A stretch of DNA of 64,000 bases from Lichina pygmaea. Lineage: Eukaryota; Ascomycota; Lichinomycetes; Lichinales; Lichinaceae. Both the position numbers and the translations under genes were made by a program. Of this stretch, positions 55,548-64,000 are shown one piece after another. A model generated the notes under the pieces. That model made no database searches and was not told the origin of the DNA. It saw only the letters and a list, made by a program, of their open reading frames with translations. The stretch is taken from contig OY730172.1 in assembly GCA_963422465.1 (NCBI GenBank), forward strand, positions 124,001 through 188,000. The letters are read 5' to 3'. Each line of letters starts with the position of its first letter. Position 1 is the stretch's first letter.

Positions 55548-56394
55548 CTCCATACTTCGGTACTCCGTACTTCCGTACAGAGCAGTACTTCCATACTCAG
55601 ACCGTAGATGGCTGCCTCATCGTACAATTACCAAGCGGAGCCGAGCGTGAACCGGCCCCGAGAACTCACACGTCGTTCATCACTGTACTCGTTACTGTAC
55701 GTAGAATGTAGCGGTACTGACGACGGCCGTCGCAGTACCGACGTGGAGCATGTAGACCCAATCGAACAAGCCTCGGGTCGGCTACGTCGGCGCCAGGTCC
55801 TGTCATGATCCGCTCAGGCACGGGGCGGCCAGGGCTATTTTGATCGATGTCTGGGCACGGGGATCAGCCACATGACGTACCGCCACGCTTGTGCCGCGGC
55901 CAAGCGCCGTCACCGGTGCCTTCGTGGGAACAGAGTCGTTATTTGACGAGATGAGAAGCAGGGTCAGAGACAATCATCAACCAGAGAAGCACGCCGCAGA
56001 ACCCGAGTGGATCGCCCCGGGAGGGCGAGAGAGAGACGACGAGAAGCCAACGCGAAGCCCATGTCCCCACGTCCCGGCCGCTCGTCGGCTCACTGGACGT
56101 GGACTCAATCGACCGGAATATGTTCTGAGACCTAGCGGAGCACAGAGCAGGAAGGATCGACAGGAGTTTGATACAGGGACGAGAGGAAGATAGGCAGCAG
56201 CGGCACCACATTCGAAGCAGGGCGCGCCAGATGATCCCTCCAGCCCCAGCAGGACCAGAACGAGCCTTGACATGGAGAAGAGATAGCAGGGAAATGAAAG
56301 TGGAAGGTTGCTCGTTCGAAGAGACGGTCCCGGGCAGCTTTGCAGGGCGCCCACTACCGCAGCGCCGGAAGCCGTCGAACGATGCCGCACCCGA
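55548..56394. other. Intergenic between C2 and SANT/Myb 2
   Basis: GTAC motifs at 55560-55595, including GTACTTCCGTAC at 55567-55578. The rest is the 3' flank of the SANT/Myb 2 gene. No gene recognised. Confidence 0.5.
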
Positions 56395-56730
56395 TCACGT
56401 CTTCCCGCCAAAGTGCTCCTTGGCGTACTGCTCGCAAGCCTTGGATGGCCATCAGCAGCTGCACGGCCGGGACGAGGTAGGAGATGGACAGGCAGGGCCG
56501 ATCGAGACGTACCTTGGCTGGCTTGCCGACCTTCTGGCCGATCACCTTCCACTTGTTCGTCTCGTAGTCCTTGATCGCGGCCTGGAGAGCGGCGCTCTGC
56601 AACGGTCACGGTCAGAAGAAGGCTCCCAGGCCCACGCGGACAGGTGCGGCCGGACCCAACATACCTCATCTTCGGCAAACTCGGCGTAATGCATGTCCTA
56701 CACCGTCGCCAGTCAGCAATGTCATGTGTA

Positions 56731-56824
<94 letters not shown>

Positions 56825-57193
56825 GGACCACGGCACCTTGTACCAATGCTTCTTGACGCTTCCTTCGGTTCGCGTCGGGAAAGTCTAGGGCACGCGCAGG
56901 CGCGGTCAGCGACGTCACCGATGCACCGAGATCGAACCGGACGAACCTTGGCGATCTCGCTCCAGCTGTTTCCGGCGTCGCGCATCGACTTGAGCCGCTG
57001 CTCCTCGGCCGGGGACCACGGCGTGTTCGTCCGGCTCTTCTTGGCCGCGGGCGGTGACATGATCGGCGTGCCCGGCGTCTGGCCTTGCTGCGGCGTGGGC
57101 GGCTGCTGCTGCTGTTGCGGTTGCGGCGTTGGGGGCTGCTGACCAGGCTGACCCGGTTGTTGAGACAGTTGCGACGACGACGGCGGCGGCGGC

Positions 57194-57232
<39 letters not shown>

Positions 57233-57666
57233 GGTTGTTGGTGATGCGGCGACGGCTGCATCTGCTGGCCAGGACCCGGCATGGCGCCGGCGGCAGCTCC
57301 AGGGGGACCCGACGCGACCTGGGATCCGGGCGCGCCCGGCGGGCCTCCCGGCGCGAGCGAAGGAACCGGACCGCCAGGCGCTACGGAGGCCCCTCCGCCA
57401 GCAGCTCCCGGCGCCACGGTGGCGATCGGGGCGACGGGAGCATGCTGCTGTTGCTGGTGCTGGTGCTGGTGCTGGTGCTGCTGCTGCTGAGCGTGAGCTT
57501 GGGCCGAGTCCGAGGTCGAGGGCGCGGAGAGGCTTGGGTCAACGCTCGAGCCGGGAGGCTGCTTGCGCTTGCGGACTGGAGGAATGTTGTAGCTGACCGA
57601 AGACACCGACGGCAGACCCTGGTTGAGGGCCAGCCCACCGGCCTGTGGGCTCGGCGTGTTGAACAT
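56395..57666 (-). CDS. SANT/Myb-domain DNA-binding protein 2, glutamine-rich
   Basis: Five exons on the minus strand, 57666-56947, 56884-56837, 56697-56665, 56596-56513 and 56439-56395, encode 309 residues; all junctions are phase 0. Residues 1-210 are Gln/Pro/Gly/Ala-rich, including HQHQHQHQQQQ and a run of 12 Gln, typical of activation-type regions. KKSRTNTPWSPAEEQRLKSM begins the first Myb repeat (about 214-260), which is completed by TFPTRTEGSVKKHWYK. A second SANT-like unit is SAALQAAIKDYETNKWKVIG ... ACEQYAKEHFG (266-306). This two-repeat C-terminal arrangement is widespread in filamentous fungi. Intron 2 (56698-56836) is mostly microsatellite. A nuclear transcription regulator is the likely role. 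Confidence 0.88.
56725..56816 (+). repeat. (GT)n(GA)n microsatellite inside SANT/Myb 2 intron 2
   Basis: About 28 bp of GT followed by about 64 bp of GA; together they fill some two thirds of the 139 bp intron. Confidence 0.93.
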
Positions 57667-60600
57667 GGCGCTGAGGTTTCGATTCAGCGGCGGGGAGGAC
57701 GAAGCTCTGCGGCCGAGCCCGGGTCAGCTCTTGGCCCGGACACGAGCTCGACCGGATCTCTGGCGGTGAAGGAGGAGGACTAGGGAGAGCAGGAGGAAGA
57801 CGAGGAGAGTTCGAGGCGGGGTACAGACTGCAAGGGCGCGTACGACATGGCCGACGACGACAGCACCGGATGCGGCGGAGGGATGCCCTGGTAGCCCTGC
57901 CGCTCGAACGTCGGCGGTTGCGGGTCACGCCCGGGCGGAGAAGGCCGCCGACGCGCCGTGGTGACGACTGGGGTCGACGTCCGGTCCGGACGTCTCGCCG
58001 CTGACACGGTCGTACGAGGCCTGGGGCCGGAAGGCCGACTGTCGACGTGGGAGCTCGAGTCGAGTCCGTCGGGATCGACGACAGACGAGCCCAAGTATCC
58101 AGCTGTAGCAGCACCGGCCGGGTTAGCTCCGAGCTCAGAGGAGAAGGTATCCAAGGCGCCCAAGGGGACGGCCGCAACGTTCCCTCGCCGGTTGTTTTTG
58201 CCGACCAGACACGACGTGCCGGGGACGGACGGCCGAGAAACGAAACGACGGAGTACAGCGACTATTCCACTTACGCCGATAGCGATAGCGATAGCGATAG
58301 CTTGTACGTACGTAGCGATAGCGGTGTAGCAGCTCAGTAGTGAGGGTCGAGGTAGCGACGGCGGTGACGGGGGGGGGGGGGGGGCAGTGCGGCCGTAACG
58401 GTGCGGCGGTACTGATGCCCGGCCACTGTACAGCAGCTGTTGCCAGTGAGTGACGGTACTGCCAGTACCAATACCGGAGGAGCGTGTATCGAAGTGTTTT
58501 TTTGATTTTTTGTGAAGCAGGAAGTGAAGGGGGATGGGAAAAAAGAAGAGAGTGGGGGGGGTTGATGGAGATCGTACGTACTGTAGGTGGCCTTTTTTTT
58601 TTTTTGTGTATGGAAGTCGAGTATCGAGTACTGCGGTGCTACGGTTCGAGTCAGGGTGACCGAGGTAGTCACTCAGTTGGGAGACGCAGTATCGTGTCCG
58701 GCGGTCGACAGGCTCTGTCGACGAGGAAGAGGACGAGAACGGAGGTCCCAGGTGACCGACGGCCGAGCAGTCGACCAGGCGACCGTCGCGGTACTTGTAC
58801 AAAGCCTGACGGAGCGACCGGTGGCAGAGGGAAAGTGGAAGGCCGGTCTCCCCCCCACATCTGATGTTGTTTCCGGTGGGAATGCGCTATGCCCGATCGG
58901 GCCACTTCCGCCGCTGCTTTTACGTCGGAAGTCTCATGCGGGGTAAGACCAGCGCTCGACAATGGCGTGATGGGGCACAAGCACGGTGAAAGTGGCGGGA
59001 GATATCAGTACCACAGGGCTCCGTACAGCCGAGGCGAGTGTAAATGTACTCCCGATACAGGTGACAGCCAGCCGGTTAGGATCACATGACCGTCTCGCGA
59101 GCCTGCACGACATGCCGTTCGAGTCCCCCGTACGTACGTATGTACGTACCGTCGGACGAGGCCGTCGCGCAGAAATGACAGAATTCCTCCCGGTAGCTTG
59201 TACGTACATACATACGTACAGTGGGCGGAACTCGCCAGAAGATACCTGACGGTCAAAAGTATCGCTACAACGAGAATCATCTCGGCTTTGCCGCGTACGG
59301 CACGTCCGTACGTGCGTGGGTCGAGGTCGGCATGATCAGCTAAGCCGCTTGGAGGCCTACTCGTGCGAGCGTGGAACGGCTCTGGGCGCGGCTGTCTCAC
59401 AGCAATCTTCATCTCGGCAGCGCCGCGGCGCGGATTACTCAGCGATGCATACAGCTGAGTCAGCGGACTCGAGCTCGGTCCGGCTGTCCCGCTTGGGTCA
59501 CCAATGGCAGCGACCGACGCTGCTTACGCAGCTCGGCTGCCGTACGGAGTACTGCAGAGTCCTCCAGCTGCCGTCTTCCTATTCTGCGGCGTGACTCTCT
59601 TTCCATCTCCATCCCCTCCCCTTTCCCGCGCACATCTTGATTTCGGCGAAACCAAGGCTGCTACCGACTCGATGCTCTGCCCGTCGCATCGTCGAGGAGG
59701 CTCTCGAGTCCAACATCATCGCCGTTGTCGGGCTGGGACGTCTCTGAGACGGTCGATCGTACGTCGGCCGTCGGAGTCCAGGAAGGCCAAGGCGGCGCTT
59801 GGCCCAGCACACGTCGGGCCAAAGAGAACGGACGGCACGGCAGGTTGCAGCTATTGTACTGTACGTATGTACTGTACGGAAGGACGTGTGTTCGTACAAG
59901 ACTAATGTGAGATTGCAGCAGGAGCACAGCCTGGCAGGCCGGCCAATGCATGCAGTACATCCTTCCGTACGTACGAGTACTTGCATCGTCTACGAGTAGC
60001 TTACCACGCTTACCTACTCTACGGTAGCGTGATGCGAGCGCGGCACGCCCAGCACGAGACCGCCGACGGATCAAGTCTGTTTTGGCGTCGGCGAGAACCC
60101 ATCTCCTCGGCTGCTGTAGCTCGACGCTACCCTCCGTCCTTTCTGATTTGCTCGCTTCTTCGGGCCTTTTGCGCGGCCAAGGGAGCAAAAGGCCGTCCTC
60201 TCGATGCTGCGGCGGTCGAGGGCCAGCAACGCTGTCCTCGTCGTTGCCGACATGCTCCAGCGCTCGTGCTGGCCTTTACACTCTTTCAGGCAGAGGAAAG
60301 AGGCTGAGCTGCGCGTGTCCTTCGTACGGGACGCATGCGATACCTGCACGGCCAAGCCTCGTCGGTGCTGCATCGCGCTACGACCACAGTAGCTTGGCGC
60401 TGCTGCACCTGTTGGTTTCAACTCCCGCTCAATCTCGAAGGACGCGCGGGAACAGAGCTTCCCCCCCCTTCATTATATCCTGGGGGTCTGTTCGATCTTC
60501 TTCGCCGTGTCGTCGAGCGTTTCACACTTCTACCGGAGCTCGAACACAAACCCCCGCCGACGCCGGAGAGGGCTGTGAACGGGACGCGACACGATGGTGG

Positions 60601-61512
60601 TGAAGACGACCGTTCGCGCTCATGTCGCCGACGACTTCGGACTCGGACCCCCCTCTCTCTCTCTCTCTCGACGACGCGGCTGCGGCTCGTGCCTCACTTG
60701 GAAAGAGTTCGGCTCGGGCTTTGACAGGCAAGATGTGGGCCCAAGCGACCAAGAGGTCCTACCAAGGCACCAGGTACCACATCTCCGAGCATGTGGCAGG
60801 GCCGATCATGACGATACGAGCTTGGGATATGATCGACAGGACAAGCCGGGCACCTGGCATCCGATGGCTGGGCTGCGCAGATCAAGTCGGTCTACCCTAC
60901 ACGTACCGTACATACGTACGGACCGTACGTGTGTACGAGGTACCCGATCCGTGTGCGCCGAGGCAACGACGTTGGCGAACTTTGGACTCGAAGAAGCTGG
61001 AGTTCCGTCGTTCGGTTTCAAAGCCTTGGCAATCGGGGCCTTGTTCCAGATGGCTAAATCGGGCCCTCCGTCCTGAGAAGCGCACGCCACCGGTAAGGCA
61101 CGCAAGAGACAGGCGACGGTCATGGACCACCCTTGTGACCGGTCGTGCCAGTCACGTCAGCGTACCGTACGCTTCCGATCTCGGTTTCTGTTCTTGGGGG
61201 AGCTGGCGGGGAATCGATCTTATGCTTCTCGTATCCCATCATCTCCCGCCTGAGACATTCTTCCACCCCTGGCAAGGCCGACGCCGGGCCCGTTTCAGCG
61301 AGAGGTGAGGTGTCGGGGAAAAAGAAGGTTGGAGAGTCAACGTCGGGATCCAAACTCCTCGAAAGGGAAGAGGGGGGGGAGAAAGAGGAGGCGAAAACAA
61401 ACGCGACGAGCCGGCAGGGGACGCGCCGGCAGGGAGGAAGAAGAAGAAGATCGAAAGAGGTCCTGGTTCCTGCAGGTCTGAAAAGCCTTGGACGTGCATG
61501 CATGCATACATG

Positions 61513-61520
61513 CCGGCGCC

Positions 61521-61555
<35 letters not shown>
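61513..61555 (+). repeat. (GCC)n microsatellite
   Basis: GGCGCC-edged run of GCC units. Confidence 0.93.
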
Positions 61556-62136
61556 AAGCCCGGTACCTCCGTACTTGCGATGCAGCGCCAGACCACCGGC
61601 CCGACCCAAGTACACCTTTACGACGCCTGCATGGTGGCCCTCGGAGATGAAGTGGCCGGACAAGATCGTCAAGGCTCGGCCGACCGTTCTGCATGGCGCT
61701 ACGTGGCAGAAGCGCAAAGCCGCCGCCGAGGCCGGATTCGAGTGGCACATGCAAGGTACGGGAGTGCAGCAGTCGTACTGCGGCATGGGGGCGTCGAAGG
61801 TAAGTTGCGTCGTCGGTCGCTGGGAGGGGGCAAGGGCCGCCGACGAGCCGTTGCTTCTGCCTCGTCGCCGAACGCTATTTCGTGTGGTCTGTACGGGAGT
61901 ACGCACGAGTACCGGTACGTGACGTACCGCAACTTACAGGCCTCGTCCCATCTCGCCTGAATTGGCGCCCTGTTCACCCTGCAGCAACTCAGAAGCGCCC
62001 CGGAGCCGTGGCGTGCAGGCGGCGCGATACCGGTCCGGCAGCCCAGTCCAGCGGCCGTTTCTACTGGGATACTGGGATGGCCACGGGTGGCCGACGACAG
62101 CACATGGATCGCTTGGGGCATGCGTTTCAAGGACTT

Positions 62137-62159
62137 GGGGGGGGGGGGGGGGGGGGGGG
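62137..62159 (+). repeat. G23 homopolymer
   Basis: Uninterrupted run of 23 G, among the longest homopolymers in the window. Confidence 0.97.
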
Positions 62160-63128
62160 CCGGCGACTATCTCGGTCGAAGGAGGTCAAACGGACGTCGG
62201 ACAAACGACGTCGGTCCGTCCGTCGCAGCGCCATCCTGGAGCCGGGGCGGGTCAGAAGCTGTGCGACGATGAGAGTCGTTCGAACCCGATAAGGGACAGA
62301 AGCTTGAGCCTGCCTTCGGCTGGGACCATGTAACTCGGCGAGTCGGATCCGGTACGGAGTACATGGGCACCCGGGTGCCGTTCGTACCTCCGTACCTATG
62401 TACTGTACGGGTACAGTTCCCTCCTCGTCCGTGGGTGCTTGTCGTCATCCATTGCGGCAGTGGGACCGACGAGACCTGGCTAAGCCGGATCAGGCATATC
62501 GGCGACGGAGAACATCGACCCGTCCAGAGAAGCTCGAACGCTCAGCCCTCCGTCCGGTGGTCGGAAAAAACAAGGCCTCGTTTTGGAAACCGAAGTCTGT
62601 CACGCTCGGCACCGGCCTCCATCGGGGCGCACCCTGGCCGCCCTGGCCGCCGTGGACCGTCGCCGACGCAATCGAAGGTCGCTACTGTACGTCTGTACGT
62701 CTGTACGTAGGTCTTGGTACGGTACGTATCGTATGGGACGGGTACCTGACGCTACACTAGATCGTGCGCTAGTCCCTCCACACACGCCGACACTCAAAAC
62801 CGAACGACGGCAGCAGCACCGAGCGACAGAAGCAACGCGGCCCTGATCTGCATCTGGCTCTGTTCGGCCCCCCCCTCGGCCGTGCAGCGTCTGTCGCGGT
62901 GGAGGAAAGGCTTCCCGGGGCCCAGGGCGCCATGGGAGGAGAAAACGTGCCGTGCCACCTCCCACGATCGGCCGGGTCTCGTACGGTATATCATCTCGGT
63001 TGCCCCTCCGGCGGCCCATCGTTGGTCTTGCCATCGCCGTCTTCGACCTCCCTTGGCCGTGCATCTCTCCTGCTCTCGTCGTCGAGCAACGTCACTCCTT
63101 TCAGAGTCGCCCCACTCATTTACCCGCA

Positions 63129-63131
<3 letters not shown>

Positions 63132-63170
<39 letters not shown>
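63132..63170 (+). repeat. (CA)n microsatellite
   Basis: About 19 CA units in the probable leader region of SANT/Myb 3. Confidence 0.95.
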
Positions 63171-63172
<2 letters not shown>

Positions 63173-63468
63173 GTCCCTCTGACTCTTCTTACTCCTCGTT
63201 GAACTGTCAGGTCCCGCTGGTTCGGACTGCGCCACGCTCGTTTTCACGCGCTTCTCCTCCTCCCGTCGGCGCTCGAGCTACTCGGACGTTGACCTCGGAT
63301 CTCTCGAGGCGGCCGTCCTTGGACTGTCGTCCACTCCCCCCGTTTCTAAACACCCAATACGACCACCTGCGCGCCTCTCCGGAAGCGTCTTCGAGGCCAG
63401 CGCTGCCGTCGCGGCGTTTTAAAGCCGTCCGTCGCTAATCGATCCTTAATCCCCGACCGTCTAAGACC

Positions 63469-64000
63469 ATGTCGCCTTCCATCACCCTGACGTCCCCGGA
63501 GCGCGGCGCGCATCGGGCCCAGCACAAGCTGGAGCTGCCGGTCGACGCCGCCAATCGCCACGACTATGGCGTGCAGAAGAATCGCAAGTACTCTTCGACC
63601 GGAGGTGGCCGAGCCTGGACCGAGGATGAGGTACGCCGGCGGCAGCGTCCACGGGACGGCGAGATCCGATCCTCGAACGAGAAGAAGCCGTGATGCTGAC
63701 GCGGCCCTCGGCCGGCCCCTCGCAGGAGGTCTATCTGCTCCAGACTCGCCTCCAGAAGATGCCGTACAAGCACATCGCGGCGCACCTGAAGAAGACGGAG
63801 CTGGCCTGTCGGCTGCACTACCACCAGCTCTCGCACGGCACCAATCGCCGCAAGCGCGCCGCGTCGTTCTCGTCCACGACGTCCTCGAACCACTCGCCCG
63901 TGTCTCCGGAGCAGTGCATGTCTCCGGAGGCGGAGCTCTCCACGGCGCCGACGACGCCGGAGCAGCGGTCCGAGCGCGACGATGCCGTCGGCCTGTGGAA
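63469..64000 (+). CDS. SANT/Myb-domain DNA-binding protein 3, cut by the window edge
   Basis: Exon 1 is 63469-63630 (54 codons); a 95 bp intron (GTACGC...CCTCGCAG) leads to exon 2 from 63726, which runs off the right edge. Splicing joins GGGRAWTEDE to EVYLLQTRLQKMPYKHIAAHL, forming a Myb/SANT repeat at residues about 49-92 (Trp50, then KTELACRLHYHQLSHG). A basic NRRKRAAS and a Ser/Pro-rich stretch follow. This domain, with its HLKKTELACRLHYHQLSHG signature, is widespread in filamentous ascomycetes. Probably a transcription factor; targets unknown. The C-terminal part is not in the window. Confidence 0.85.

Larger units (their letters stand above)
57667..63468. other. 5.8 kb region without a supported gene
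   Basis: Long shared upstream space of two SANT/Myb genes transcribed away from each other. Features seen: GATAGC repeats at about 58278-58303, G-run 58369-58384, T-run at about 58593-58606, GTAC clusters at 59130-59150, 59205-59222 and 60900-60930, (GCC)n at 61513-61555, G23 run at 62137-62159 and (CA)n at 63132-63170. Open frames are frequent because of high GC, but none carries recognisable motifs. Confidence 0.5.

Noticed and set aside
57085-57783. 232-codon plus-strand open frame rich in Leu/Arg
   Set aside because: Antisense to the CAG-rich exon of SANT/Myb 2; the leucine run is the complement of the glutamine run.

Overview
The window looks like a nuclear chromosome segment of a filamentous ascomycete (Pezizomycotina, most likely a Sordariomycete). 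Short GT-AG introns of about 50-170 bp interrupt most host genes. Housekeeping genes of clear fungal type (Kap120, Pex2, Dom34, eS19) are present. The mobile DNA is typical of filamentous fungi: Fot/pogo and Tc1/mariner DNA transposons, Tad-like LINE ends and one solo LTR. The species cannot be named from the sequence alone.

Layout. 1-7.4 kb is a transposon graveyard: a complete but dead Tc1/mariner element (360-1859), a foldback element made from two pogo 3' ends (2471-3206), and a three-deep nest in which a solo LTR (3794-5034) sits inside pogo element B (3313-5753), which sits inside element C1 (3280-6475). Tad-like LINE debris and an Hsp70-like gene fragment follow. 10.2-12.5 kb holds a GPI-anchored Kre9/KNH-like wall protein and a nucleoside 2-deoxyribosyltransferase-like pseudogene. 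14.9-24.9 kb is a host gene block: a 907-residue coiled-coil protein, importin Kap120, and divergently from it Pex2. 26-28.5 kb is a decayed pogo element D. 29.3-30.0 kb is a DUF1772 membrane protein. 31-32.5 kb holds three small non-autonomous elements. A SANT/Myb gene lies at 34.9-36.0 kb. 36-42.6 kb is gene-empty, with microsatellites and a 65 bp LINE stub. 42.6-45.8 kb has Dom34 and an aldo-keto reductase. 45.9-48.0 kb is an apparently intact Fot/pogo element G. 48.4-49.6 kb is an unknown basic protein. 53.1-54.0 kb is ribosomal protein eS19. 54.4-55.5 kb is element C2 carrying a LINE insert. Two further SANT/Myb genes lie at 56.4-57.7 kb and from 63.5 kb off the right edge.

The host genes do not form a pathway; they cover nuclear transport, peroxisome import, ribosome rescue, translation and transcription. 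The most striking structure is in the mobile DNA. Four pogo-type lineages (B, C, D, E) share one terminal design: a TA target, CCCGTGCC tips, a first hairpin, a second hairpin with GACACC/GGTGTC ends whose inner stem differs between lineages by compensating changes, then two direct repeats 17-18 bp apart. The intergenic DNA is also packed with GTAC palindromes (at least ten exact copies of GTACGGAAGTAC or its complement) and with long poly-G/poly-C runs. Coordinates of multi-exon genes were worked out by eye from splice signals and family conservation and have not been tested against transcripts.
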